From: Terrimonas_A sp051954695
GTDB lineage: Bacteria > Bacteroidota > Bacteroidia > Chitinophagales > Chitinophagaceae
Length of the DNA stretch: 64,000 nucleotides
Direction of reading: 5' to 3'
Assembly (NCBI GenBank): GCA_051954695.1
Contig: JBQCHL010000018.1
Location: 248,001 to 312,000, forward strand
In this document: piece after piece, positions 53,530 through 62,076 of the stretch
Position numbering within the stretch: position 1 is the stretch's first letter
Layout: the number at the start of each line of letters is the position of its first letter
The notes under the pieces: generated by a model
Database searches by the model: none
What the model was told of the DNA's origin: nothing
What the model saw: the letters and a program-made list of their open reading frames with translations, nothing else
Translations under genes and position numbers: made by a program

Positions 53530-54846
53530 ATGAGAATTCCCGAAAGACCACCAAAACTTAGCGAAGAGTATTCTTATACTTCTATTGTGAATGACTTGTT
53601 TAGCACAAAGAAGTTAGAGGAGTTTTTTGAGATCAATAACAATCAATATCCCTATTGGGATAAATGGAAATATATCGCCAAACAATGGCAGTATGACCCC
53701 AAAAAACTATGGGCTGCGATAAAACATCACCGCCGGGGAGGTCTGCTGTATTTCTCACCTCAGCTATCACTCCAGCTTAATGCGCCTTCTGTGATCCAGC
53801 AATACCTGCATGAATTTGACATGAACCTGGGGGGAACCTTGCAGGGAGAAAATATTATTCCATCTGAGGATCGCGAACGGTACCTGATCAATTCTTTGAT
53901 GGAGGAAGCTATTGCTTCTTCACAATTGGAAGGAGCTGTAACAACCCATCAACTGGCACGTGAGATGCTGGAATCAAATCGCAAGCCACGTAATCATTCA
54001 GAGCAAATGATTTTGAATAATTACGAAGCAATGAAGTGGATTGTTGACAACAAGCATTTGCCATTTACGTTGGGCAATCTGTTGCAATTGCATGCAATTG
54101 TTACCAACAATACTTTAAGGGATAAAGCAGATGAAGGCCGGTTTAGAACAGATGACGAAGTGAATGTAGTGGATGTTCAAACGGGCGAGGTAGTACACTA
54201 TCCACCACCACATACGGAGTTATTATCCTTAATGAAGCGCTTCTGCGACTTCGCTAACGATAAGGTCAAACAATTTTCTTTTGTTCATCCTATCTCTAAA
54301 GGGATCGTACTGCACTTCCTGATAGGGTTTATCCATCCCTTTGTGGACGGTAATGGAAGAACAGCCCGGACAATATTTTATTGGTATCTGTTAAAGAAAG
54401 GGTACTGGTTGATTGAGTATATGTCTGTGTCAAGAGTAATATTAAACGCAAAGGCTCAGTATGCACGCGCTTATCTTCATACTGAGCTCGATGAAAATGA
54501 CCTTACCTATTTCGTTTTGTATAATGCTCAATGCATCCAAAAAGCGCTCGAAGAACTCAAGCAGCATATCAAGCGCAAAACAGCGGAGAGAAAAAATGTC
54601 ATGGACCTGTTGCGTAATACGGATTTTAACGAGCGTCAGATTGTATTACTACAGGAACTTATGCAAGACTCTGGCAGACGTTATTCCGTTTCGCAAATTG
54701 AAAAATGGTTCGATATTAGTAACCAAACAGCCCGCAACGACCTGAATGGATTGGTTGAAGCGGGCTTGCTTGCATTCCGCAAAACAGGAAAGAAAATTCA
54801 GTTTTTTGCGGTGAAAGATTTTGGAATAAAGGTCCGGAAAAAATAA
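53530..54846 (+). CDS. Fic-domain protein with C-terminal winged helix, probably autoregulated
   Basis: The protein has 438 residues. The Fic catalytic motif is complete, HPFVDGNGRTAR at 269-280. The inhibitory helix motif S/T-x-x-x-E-G/N is S130-x3-E134-G135, placed before the Fic fold as in class II proteins, so the enzyme should be self-inhibited through E134. Residues ~10-75 form an N-terminal domain common in this group. Residues ~360-430 form a winged helix-turn-helix (RYSVSQIEKWFDISNQTARN followed by DLNGLVEAGLLAFRKTGKKI). Fic enzymes transfer AMP or related groups from nucleotides to hydroxyl side chains. The winged helix plus the double palindrome over its own promoter suggests autorepression. 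The target is unknown. Confidence 0.92.
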   Translation: MRIPERPPKLSEEYSYTSIVNDLFSTKKLEEFFEINNNQYPYWDKWKYIAKQWQYDPKKLWAAIKHHRRGGLLYFSPQLSLQLNAPSVIQQYLHEFDMNLGGTLQGENIIPSEDRERYLINSLMEEAIASSQLEGAVTTHQLAREMLESNRKPRNHSEQMILNNYEAMKWIVDNKHLPFTLGNLLQLHAIVTNNTLRDKADEGRFRTDDEVNVVDVQTGEVVHYPPPHTELLSLMKRFCDFANDKVKQFSFVHPISKGIVLHFLIGFIHPFVDGNGRTARTIFYWYLLKKGYWLIEYMSVSRVILNAKAQYARAYLHTELDENDLTYFVLYNAQCIQKALEELKQHIKRKTAERKNVMDLLRNTDFNERQIVLLQELMQDSGRRYSVSQIEKWFDISNQTARNDLNGLVEAGLLAFRKTGKKIQFFAVKDFGIKVRKK

Positions 54847-54849
54847 AGT

Positions 54850-55527
54850 CTATTTCTTCAACCTGTCCTTAAAGACCTTCCTGAATTTGTCCACTTTCGG
54901 TCTTATCACGATCTTACAATAAGGATTGGCATTCTCATTATTCTCGAAATACTGCTGATGATAATCTTCTGCAGGGAAAAAGCTTGTAAAAGGAGTGATC
55001 TCTGTTACAATAGGTTTGTCGAAAGCTCCGCTCTTATCCAGCTCTGCTTTATATTTTTCTGCTTTTTCTTTTTGCTCCTGGTTGTGGTAAAATACCCCGC
55101 TGCGGTATTGCGTGCCTATATCATTGCCCTGGCGGTTGAGTGTGGTGGGGTCATGTGTTTCCCAGAACACTTCCAGCAATTCGTCAAAACTGATCTTTGC
55201 CGGATCATACACGATCTGCAATGCTTCAGCATGGCCGGTTTCGCCGGTGCAAACCTCCTTGTAAGTAGGGTTTGCCGTATGACCCCCGGTGTAGCCGGAT
55301 ACGGCGCTGATCACACCGTCCAATTGTTCAAAAATGGCTTCTGTGCACCAGAAGCAGCCGTTGGCTAAAGTTGCTGTATCGGTTTTGCCTGAAAATGAAG
55401 CTGTGCTCATGTTTATTTCCTTTTTTTTCGTGGTCTTTTTGTCTGTTGCAGGTGAGGGTTGCTGGGCGCAGGAGATCAATCCCCCCATTGCCAGGACAAC
55501 CAGGCCCAGTGCCGCCTTCAGGTTCAT
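54850..55527 (-). CDS. msrA: Peptide-methionine (S)-S-oxide reductase, lipoprotein form
   Basis: The protein has 225 residues from ATG 55527 (7 more from 55548). The signal peptide ends in the lipobox LISC (C20), and after a Lys-rich linker the MsrA domain starts at ~50. The catalytic cysteine is C58 in NGCFWCTEAIFEQLDGV, followed by SGYTGGHTANPTYKEVCTGE, GHAEALQIVYDP and DHIGTQYRS-like GNDIGTQYRSGVFYHN. It reduces methionine-S-sulfoxide in proteins. The lipid anchor places it in the periplasm or outer membrane, so it repairs envelope proteins and needs an envelope reductant, not the cytoplasmic thioredoxin encoded at 42019. No MsrB domain is fused. Confidence 0.95.
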   Translation of the reverse strand: MNLKAALGLVVLAMGGLISCAQQPSPATDKKTTKKKEINMSTASFSGKTDTATLANGCFWCTEAIFEQLDGVISAVSGYTGGHTANPTYKEVCTGETGHAEALQIVYDPAKISFDELLEVFWETHDPTTLNRQGNDIGTQYRSGVFYHNQEQKEKAEKYKAELDKSGAFDKPIVTEITPFTSFFPAEDYHQQYFENNENANPYCKIVIRPKVDKFRKVFKDRLKK

Positions 55528-55768
55528 GCTTTTTGCTAAAAGATTCATAAAGGTTGTTTATTCTGTTGACGAACCCATTACAATTAATAACAAGCACAGG
55601 ATTTGAAAGTTCAGGAGCCTAACAACTCCGCAATAAATTACCTTTGCCTGCTGAAATAATTTGACGTCAGAGAGTATATGAAACGAAGCATAACAAATTT
55701 CTCAGGCGGGCAGGTGGTGAATATGCTGAGTTCCATCCGGCCAAATTAAAAAAATAAAAGATATTCGG

Positions 55769-57877
55769 ATGAAACTTTTCCCTGAATCGGCTTATTTACA
55801 ACTGGAATTTGATAAAGTAAAATCCCTGCTGGCCAATTATTGCCAGGCGGATCATGCCCGCCAAAAAGCGCTTGACCTAAGAATACATACCCGCAAGGAT
55901 TTTATCGATACCCAACTAAGGCAAAGCTATGAATACCACCAGCTTTTGCAAAACGGGATTTATTTTCCCAACGATTATATACTGAATCTCGGCCGGGAGC
56001 TTAAACTTCTGGGCATCCCCGGTGCTGTACTGAATGGCGAAGAATTTATGGGCATCCGCAAACTGGCTGAAAGCATGGAGCGGATCTTCCGTTGGTTTGA
56101 TGCGGAAAGGAAAAGCGCTTATTCTGCCATGGCTGGCGTGATCGCTAACACTTATTATGAAAAAGCGATCATTCAATTGATTGACGAAGTGCTGGATGAT
56201 TCCGGCCAGGTAAAAGACAATGCCTCCGAAGAACTGAAAAATATCCGGATCAGCCTTTACCGCAAACGGAATGAATTGCGCCGGGTGTTTGACAAGATCG
56301 TAGCCAAGCTGAACAAACAGGGATACCTCGCAGAGATAGAGGAAAGCTTTATGAGCGGACGAAGGGTGGTGGCCGTATTTGCTGAACAAAAAAGAACAGT
56401 AAAAGGCATTTTACATGGTGAAAGCGATAGCCGGAAAACCGCTTTTGTGGAACCCGAAGAGACCATTGAACTGAACAACCAGGTGCATGAACTGGAAAAT
56501 GATGAAAGAAAGGAAGTGTACCGAATTCTCCGGCAGCTTACTTCCAGGCTTTCGGCATATGCTGCTTTACTGAACACATATCATACCATCATCGGTGATT
56601 ATGATTTTATCAGGGCTAAAGCAAAATTGGCTGTTGATTATAAAGGGGAGTTCCCTGCCGTGGTTGATAAGGCACATGTACATTTAGTGAATGCCTATCA
56701 CCCTTTATTGTACCTGTACAATCAACGCACCGCCAAACCAACGATACCGGTAACCATCACTTTGGATGATGCTCATCGTATCCTGGTGATCAGTGGTCCT
56801 AATGCAGGAGGCAAAACAGTAACGATGAAAACGGTCGGCCTTTTGCAGATGATGGTGCAAAGCGGTTTGCTGGTGCCTGTTCATCCTTCTTCACAGTTTG
56901 GGATCTTTAAACAACTGATGATCCATATCGGTGATACGCAGAGCCTGGAATTTGAACTGAGCACCTATAGCAGTCACCTGCTGCATATGAAATATTTTAT
57001 GGAGAATGCCAATGGCAAAACCCTGTTCTTCATAGATGAGCTGGGCAGTGGCAGTGATCCCAATCTTGGTGGTGCATTTGCCGAAGTGATCATGCAGGAG
57101 CTGGCAAGAAAGCATGCTTTTGGTATAGTGACCACGCATTACCTGAACCTGAAAGTGATGGCAGGTAAAACGCCCGGCATTATCAACGGTGCCATGGCTT
57201 TTGATGAAAAGAACCTTCAACCACAATACAAATTGCTTATCGGCAAGCCTGGCAGTTCTTATACATTTTCTATTGCTGAAAGGATCGGCCTGGATAAATC
57301 GCTGATCAGGAAAGCGCGTGAGTTGGTTGATGAAGATCAGTTCCGCCTCGATAAATTGCTTAACCGCACTGAACAGGACCTTCGCGACCTGGAGAAAAAA
57401 GAAAAAGAACTGAACCAGTTGATGAAGGAAAATGAAAGACTGAAAAAGGAAATGCAGCAGGTGATGGATAAGGAAAAACATCGCCAGCAGGTGGAAATAC
57501 TGAAAGAGCAAAACCGTGTTTCAGAAGAGCGGATCGCTTATCTCAAAGACATGGAGCGAAAGCTGAAGCAGATGCTGATCGAATGGCGCAAGGAAGAAAA
57601 TAAGAACAAAGTGATCAAGCAAATGGATGCCTTGCTCTTTAAAAAGGATGAAAAGAAAGTGGTAAGCAAAATGCAGAAAAAGATCGACTCAAAATTTGCG
57701 GAAGTAGGAGGGGAGATCAAAATAGGCGATAAAGTGAAAATGAAACGCAATCACCAGGTGGGGCAGGTAATGGAATTAAGAGGGAAAAAGGCAGTAGTTA
57801 AGATCGGCCTGTTGCCAATGCAGGTGGACGTGGGAGACCTGGTAGTAGTGAAAGAAAAAATAACAGACGAGAAATAA
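55769..57877 (+). CDS. MutS2-like ATPase lacking the Smr nuclease domain
   Basis: The protein has 702 residues. The core and lever regions (~1-320, with GRRVVAVFAEQKRTVKGILH) belong to the MutS2 branch. Walker A is GPNAGGKT (343-350), and Walker B ends in IDE with D423/E424 (FFIDELGSGSDPNLGGAFAE); TTHYLNLKVMA is the switch segment. A long coiled coil (~525-630) follows, then a KOW-like domain (IGDKVKMKRNHQVGQVMELR). The protein stops right after it (KITDEK), where MutS2 of Bacillus continues into a linker and the Smr domain; typical full-length MutS2 has close to 790 residues. The terminator 10 bases downstream leaves no room for a lost domain. It probably acts on branched DNA or stalled ribosomes without cutting. 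Confidence 0.88.
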   Translation: MKLFPESAYLQLEFDKVKSLLANYCQADHARQKALDLRIHTRKDFIDTQLRQSYEYHQLLQNGIYFPNDYILNLGRELKLLGIPGAVLNGEEFMGIRKLAESMERIFRWFDAERKSAYSAMAGVIANTYYEKAIIQLIDEVLDDSGQVKDNASEELKNIRISLYRKRNELRRVFDKIVAKLNKQGYLAEIEESFMSGRRVVAVFAEQKRTVKGILHGESDSRKTAFVEPEETIELNNQVHELENDERKEVYRILRQLTSRLSAYAALLNTYHTIIGDYDFIRAKAKLAVDYKGEFPAVVDKAHVHLVNAYHPLLYLYNQRTAKPTIPVTITLDDAHRILVISGPNAGGKTVTMKTVGLLQMMVQSGLLVPVHPSSQFGIFKQLMIHIGDTQSLEFELSTYSSHLLHMKYFMENANGKTLFFIDELGSGSDPNLGGAFAEVIMQELARKHAFGIVTTHYLNLKVMAGKTPGIINGAMAFDEKNLQPQYKLLIGKPGSSYTFSIAERIGLDKSLIRKARELVDEDQFRLDKLLNRTEQDLRDLEKKEKELNQLMKENERLKKEMQQVMDKEKHRQQVEILKEQNRVSEERIAYLKDMERKLKQMLIEWRKEENKNKVIKQMDALLFKKDEKKVVSKMQKKIDSKFAEVGGEIKIGDKVKMKRNHQVGQVMELRGKKAVVKIGLLPMQVDVGDLVVVKEKITDEK

Positions 57878-57886
57878 CGAAAAATA

Positions 57887-57922
57887 AAGTAAAAGTTCAA
57901 AAAGCTTTTTGAACTTTTACTT
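57887..57922. terminator. Bidirectional terminator, 18-bp palindrome
   Basis: The 18-base arms are exact complements with AAGCTT at the centre and AAGT.../...ACTT ends, between the convergent MutS2-like and thioesterase genes. Confidence 0.85.
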
Positions 57923-57930
57923 CTAAATTT

Positions 57931-58446
57931 TTATTCCCCAAAAAACAGGGCTTTCAACTCTACTGCATCATCTGGTTTCATTTTTCCTCCAAGTATCAGC
58001 CTGAGTTGCCTTCTGCGCAAAGCCCCATCAAACAGTCTTTTTTCGTCATCTGTTTCTGCTACCAGGGAAGGAACAGGACGGGGGCGGTTCTGGTCGTCTA
58101 AAGCAACAAAAGTATAATAGGCTTCATTGCTTTTGTATTTCTGCTGTTTTTTCAGGTCTTCACCCCATACTTTCATATGCACTTCCATGGAGCTGGTAAA
58201 AGCCCGGGTAACTTTGGCCTCTATGTGCACCACATTTCCCAGCTTGATCGGGTTTTCGAAAGAAATATTATCAACAGAAGCAGTAACCACAGGAGCATTA
58301 CAATGTTTTTGTGCAGCAAGGGCTGCAGCAATATCCATCCAGTACATCAGGCGGCCACCCATCAGGTTCCCAAACACATTGGTATCATTGGGCAAAACAA
58401 GCTCCGTCATAATGGTCAGGCTTTCTGCCGCTTTCTTTTCAGTCAT
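57931..58446 (-). CDS. Acyl-CoA thioesterase, hotdog fold
   Basis: The protein has 171 residues from the ATG at 58446 (MTEKKAAESLTIMTELVLPN). The frame runs on to 58701, but that part lies over the proline dehydrogenase gene and has no homology. The hotdog signature is NVFGNLMGGRLMYWMDIAAA, with the catalytic Asp in the YWMDIAA helix start, followed by ASVDNISFENPIKLGNVVHI and RAFTSSMEVHMKVWGEDL, and FVALDDQNRPRPVP at the third strand. It belongs to the YciA/ACOT group that hydrolyses fatty acyl-CoA in the cytoplasm. It is divergent from proline dehydrogenase with 64 bases between starts. Confidence 0.92.
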   Translation of the reverse strand: MTEKKAAESLTIMTELVLPNDTNVFGNLMGGRLMYWMDIAAALAAQKHCNAPVVTASVDNISFENPIKLGNVVHIEAKVTRAFTSSMEVHMKVWGEDLKKQQKYKSNEAYYTFVALDDQNRPRPVPSLVAETDDEKRLFDGALRRRQLRLILGGKMKPDDAVELKALFFGE

Positions 58447-58461
58447 TGGTAAAAATTTGCG

Positions 58462-58493
58462 CAAAGATAATAAACTGCAAACCGCTATTTTTG
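58462..58493. promoter_or_regulatory. Divergent -7 boxes between thioesterase and proline dehydrogenase
   Basis: On the minus strand TATCTTTG (58462-58469) points to the thioesterase gene. On the plus strand TATTTTTG (58486-58493) points to the proline dehydrogenase gene, 17 bases before its ATG. Both fit TAnnTTTG; good -33 TTG partners were not found. Confidence 0.45.
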
Positions 58494-58510
58494 CCCCACA
58501 TAAATAATAT

Positions 58511-59740
58511 ATGGAGCCCCACCCCTTAATTTCTTTTGATAATACAGAGTTTGCTTTTGAATACAAGCAGGATAAACAGTTAAAAAAAGCTCGTTTCCTT
58601 TTCAGCTGTATGGGAATGTCCTGGCTGGTAAAGCTAGGTACAAGATTTACACCCTGGGCGGTAAAATCCGGCCTGCCGGTAAAGGGGTTGATCCGGAGCA
58701 CTATTTTTGAGCAGTTTGTAGGAGGTGAAACCCTGGAACAGACTGCTGTGGTGGCAAAAAAGCTGTCTGATTATCACGTACAGGTGATACTGGATTATGG
58801 AGTTGAGGGTGGTGACGATGGCGAGCAGGGGTTTGATCATGCCACTGAAGAATTTATCAGGGTGATCAATTATGCAGCCACGCAACCGAATATTCCTTTC
58901 ATGAGCATCAAGGTTACCGGCTTTGCACGATTCGCTTTACTGGAAAAGCTGGATGAACTGATGCACCGGCAAGAAGGCACGCTAATGAAGCGTTATCTCC
59001 AGGCGGTTGATTCATTGCCGGCGGATGAAAAAGAAGAATGGCATCGGGTCCGCCATAGAATGATGCAGATATGTGAAACTGCTGCGCAGAAAAAGATAGG
59101 CGTGCTGGTGGATGCAGAAGAGACCTGGATACAGGACCCTGTTGATGCATTGACCATATTGGTAATGGACCTGCTCAACAAAGAAAGGGTAGTAGTGTAT
59201 AATACAGTTCAATTGTACCGGCATGACCGGCTGCAATTCCTGAAAGACTCTTATGATGCAGCAAGAGAAAGAAAATTTATCCTGGGTGCCAAGATCGTGA
59301 GAGGCGCATATATGGAAAAAGAAAGAAAAAGGGCTGAAGAAAAACAATATCCATCACCTATCCAGCCTGATAAGGAAAGCACCGACAGGGATTATAACGC
59401 AGCCATTCGTTTTTGTATTGATCATATTGACCACATAGGGCTTATCGTGGCTTCACATAATGAACAAAGCAACCTGCTGGCGGCAGATCTGCTGCAGCAA
59501 AAAGGGTTGCCATTCAATCATCCGCATATTCACTTCAGTCAGTTGTATGGAATGAGCGATAATATTACTTTCAATCTCGCACATGCAGGTTGCAGTGTAA
59601 GCAAGTATCTCCCATTTGGTCCTATTGAAGATGTGATTCCTTATCTCATGAGAAGAGCGCAGGAAAACACTTCGGTAAAAGGACAAACAGGAAGAGAACT
59701 CGCCCTTATCAAAAAAGAATTAAAGAGAAGAGGCGTATAA
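58511..59740 (+). CDS. Proline dehydrogenase (monofunctional, FAD)
   Basis: The protein has 409 residues. The PRODH barrel is evident: VQVILDYGVEGG (~97-108), PFMSIKVTGFARFALLEKL (~135-153), KKIGVLVDAEETWIQDPVD (~195-213), VYNTVQLYRHDRLQFLKDSY (~227-246), AKIVRGAYMEKERKRAEEKQ (~258-277, the conserved RGAYxxxE) and IVASHNEQSN (~316-325). It oxidises proline to pyrroline-5-carboxylate, passing electrons to FAD and then quinone. No P5C dehydrogenase domain is fused, unlike PutA, and none is adjacent. The length fits the monofunctional enzymes of Bacteroidota and eukaryotes. Confidence 0.93.
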   Translation: MEPHPLISFDNTEFAFEYKQDKQLKKARFLFSCMGMSWLVKLGTRFTPWAVKSGLPVKGLIRSTIFEQFVGGETLEQTAVVAKKLSDYHVQVILDYGVEGGDDGEQGFDHATEEFIRVINYAATQPNIPFMSIKVTGFARFALLEKLDELMHRQEGTLMKRYLQAVDSLPADEKEEWHRVRHRMMQICETAAQKKIGVLVDAEETWIQDPVDALTILVMDLLNKERVVVYNTVQLYRHDRLQFLKDSYDAARERKFILGAKIVRGAYMEKERKRAEEKQYPSPIQPDKESTDRDYNAAIRFCIDHIDHIGLIVASHNEQSNLLAADLLQQKGLPFNHPHIHFSQLYGMSDNITFNLAHAGCSVSKYLPFGPIEDVIPYLMRRAQENTSVKGQTGRELALIKKELKRRGV

Positions 59741-59871
59741 TTACAATCGATTACGGCACTTCAGCAACAAACTTTCAATAGCGATCTGTTACTCGTAGTT
59801 TTTTTCAACGGGTAAAGAAAATATTTTTTTTAAAAAAAAGTTATAATATTGTTATCACTATTGAATGAGGA

Positions 59872-60465
59872 TTGCCACAGACTGCTACGATAGAACAACT
59901 ACAACAACGAATTGCTCTGTATGAAGATATGAAAGCATACAAAGAGCTTTACTATCAGTTATTCGATGGCCTCCATCGTTTTTCTTATTCCATGGTCCGC
60001 TCCAAAGAAGTTGCCGAAGAAATTGTTTCTGATGTATTTATCAAGCTATGGCAGATACGTGCACGGCTTGGAGAAATAGGCAATCTGAAAGTATACGTGT
60101 ATACCATTACCAAAAATTTTTCGCTCAATTATCTTCAGCGCACCTACAAGAATGCGCCGGTAAGCATTGAAGAAGTGGAAGTGGAACCGGTTATTGAAAT
60201 GCGCAATCCTGAAGAATTGTTTATTTCAGCAGAGATCATGCAAACGATCCGCCAGGCCATTTTGCAATTGCCGCCGCAATGCAGACTGGTATTTCAACTG
60301 GTAAAAGAAGATGGATTAAAATATAAAGAAGCGGCTGAAGTATTGAATATTTCTGCGCTTACGGTCCGCAATCAATTGGCGATCGCCATTCGCAAACTGG
60401 GTGAAGCATTGCCGGCTCCGGTCCAGAAATTAATTCCCGCTACTAAATTATTTTCGGCTTCATAA
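59872..60465 (+). CDS. ECF-type RNA polymerase sigma factor
   Basis: The protein has 197 residues beginning at TTG 59872, the earliest start, since a stop (TGA 59866-59868) lies just upstream in frame; the first internal ATG (59929) would lose 19 residues. Region 2 is ELYYQLFDGLHRFSYSMVRS followed by EVAEEIVSDVFIKLW, and region 4 is LPPQCRLVFQLVKEDGLKYK then EVLNISALTVRNQLAIAIRK. It belongs to the ECF group that works with FecR in Bacteroidota. The FecR and STN-SusC genes downstream make a complete transenvelope signalling set. The region before it (59741-59871) is AT-rich with long A and T runs and shows no certain promoter. Confidence 0.92.
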   Translation: MPQTATIEQLQQRIALYEDMKAYKELYYQLFDGLHRFSYSMVRSKEVAEEIVSDVFIKLWQIRARLGEIGNLKVYVYTITKNFSLNYLQRTYKNAPVSIEEVEVEPVIEMRNPEELFISAEIMQTIRQAILQLPPQCRLVFQLVKEDGLKYKEAAEVLNISALTVRNQLAIAIRKLGEALPAPVQKLIPATKLFSAS

Positions 60466-60526
60466 GCTCACCAGGGTCTCTCGCAGGCAACCTGTTGTTT
60501 CCCTCAAAAAAATCTCTTTTATTTTT

Positions 60527-60588
60527 CTTGTTGGTCTTAGTGGCCCCCGTGGTAATTATGCCCCACGGACACAACTAAGACCAACAAG
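60527..60588. repeat. Nested palindromic element between sigma and anti-sigma genes
   Basis: The outer arms CTTGTTGGTCTTAGT (60527-60541) and ACTAAGACCAACAAG (60574-60588) are exact complements. Inside them CCGTGG (60547-60552) pairs with CCACGG (60563-60568). The 287-base gap 60466-60752 holds nothing else recognisable. Its look is like that of the element at 27765-27885 (Cys-rich wording is absent; both are built on GTTG/TCTT/GTGG words). Confidence 0.65.
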
Positions 60589-60752
60589 ATAAGGAATGTA
60601 TCTTCTTTTTAGCATGAGGTTATTCTAATTGATTGATTTGTAGTTTTTAGCGACTTCTTAGTGAGCAATCCTCCCATTTGTTAATTTTTTTTGCTTTTGC
60701 TTAGTACATCCGGTCTGTTCTTCGTGTCTTTATTGATTACAGACACCAACTT

Positions 60753-61877
60753 ATGACGGAAGAAAGATTTTGGTTATTGTTCAGTGCCAGGCTTTCCGGT
60801 GAGGCCACACCGGAGGAACTTGCTGAACTGGGCGCTTTTTTACAGGAAAATCCTGATGCCCACCTGCGTACAGGAATGATTGAAAATATCTGGTCTGTTA
60901 ATCCTTCACTTTCTGAAGACTATAAGGAAGCTGCTTTCAATAAGCATCTGCAAAGGATGAGCAATCATTTTTCAGAGCCGGTATTGCAATATGAATCGGA
61001 AGAAATACCTGAAGAGCCGGTGATAGAGAAAAAACCACGCAGGGCCGTTTATCGTGTGATAGGTTGGGTTTCTGCAGTAGCAGCCGCCTGCGTATTGGGG
61101 TGGTATGCCTATTGCTATTTCCCATTTGGAAATGAGGATGCCAATATTGCCCAGGCGCAAAATACTGTCAGCACAAAAAAAGGCTCCAAATCCAAAATAC
61201 AATTGCCTGATGGAACACAGGTTTGGTTGAATGCAGACAGCAAGATCACTTATAATGAGAACTTCCAGGATAAATTACGGGAAGTGCAATTAACTGGTGA
61301 AGCATTCTTCGATGTCGTTCGCGATGAGAGCCGCCCTTTTATAATACACACCAATGTGATAGATGTAAAAGTGCTGGGCACTGCTTTCAATGTGCGTTCT
61401 TATGCTGATGAAAAAAATACAGAGACCTCGCTGATCCGCGGCTCAGTGGAGATCACTTTGCGGAATAATCCTGATAAGAAGATCATTCTCAAACCTAATG
61501 ATAAACTGATCGTGGACAATATGGAAGCCAAAGAAGAGACGGCTTCGGTAAATATTGTTCCTAATAAACAAAGAAGCAATAGGCCTTCCCTGCTCACATT
61601 GAGAAAGGTAAGCTTCAGAGAAAATGAGAGCAGTGCACTTGAAACCCTATGGGTTAAAAATAAACTGGCTTTTGATGCGGAAGCAATGGAAGATATCGCA
61701 TTGAAAATAGAACGCTGGTATGATGTGAAAGTGATCATGACCGATAACCGTATCAAAAAAACAGAATACAGCGGCATATTTGAGAATGAGAACCTGGAGC
61801 AGCTAATGGAAGCATTACAATTGACCGGAAATTTCCACTACAGGATAAATAAGAAGGAAGTAACGATCTGGCCTTAA
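60753..61877 (+). CDS. FecR-family anti-sigma factor with DUF4974
   Basis: The protein has 374 residues. The cytoplasmic N-terminus (~1-95) would bind the sigma factor; one membrane span is at ~102-121 (VIGWVSAVAAACVLGWYAYC). The periplasmic FecR domain (~140-250) has KIQLPDGTQVWLNADSKITY, VQLTGEAFFDVVRDESRPFI and DVKVLGTAFNVRSYADEKNT. The C-terminal ~70 residues are DUF4974 (VKNKLAFDAEAMEDIALKIE ... SGIFENENLEQLMEALQLTG), an STN-like fold. It holds the ECF sigma encoded upstream until the STN domain of the SusC-type receptor downstream signals ligand. All three partners are in order here. Confidence 0.95.
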   Translation: MTEERFWLLFSARLSGEATPEELAELGAFLQENPDAHLRTGMIENIWSVNPSLSEDYKEAAFNKHLQRMSNHFSEPVLQYESEEIPEEPVIEKKPRRAVYRVIGWVSAVAAACVLGWYAYCYFPFGNEDANIAQAQNTVSTKKGSKSKIQLPDGTQVWLNADSKITYNENFQDKLREVQLTGEAFFDVVRDESRPFIIHTNVIDVKVLGTAFNVRSYADEKNTETSLIRGSVEITLRNNPDKKIILKPNDKLIVDNMEAKEETASVNIVPNKQRSNRPSLLTLRKVSFRENESSALETLWVKNKLAFDAEAMEDIALKIERWYDVKVIMTDNRIKKTEYSGIFENENLEQLMEALQLTGNFHYRINKKEVTIWP

Positions 61878-61986
61878 CATATCGTGAACCTTTGATCTTT
61901 TTTGTTTGAACTGCTAACAACGATTGCTCATCTAAAAAAAACTGCACATATGGTTAAAAACACATGACTCCCCTTTAAATAAAGAA

Positions 61987-62047
61987 CGGAGAATGTTTGC
62001 GGCATTCCCCGTTTGAAAGACAGCAAGTTTGCTCAGGCTTGAGCAAA
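61987..62047 (+). promoter_or_regulatory. Two hairpins in the SusC leader region
   Basis: CGGAGAATG (61987-61995) pairs with CATTCCCCG (62003-62011) with one mismatch, and TTTGCTCA (62028-62035) pairs exactly with TGAGCAAA (62040-62047). They lie 30-90 bases before the SusC ATG. They could be a weak terminator after fecR plus an operator, or leader structure. Confidence 0.45.
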
Positions 62048-62076
62048 AATTCTATCATTAAATTCAAAACTAAGGT

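Noticed and set aside
58447..58701. 85-residue N-terminal extension of the thioesterase
   Set aside because: It overlaps the proline dehydrogenase gene on the other strand, lacks homology, and the hotdog domain starts at the ATG 58446.
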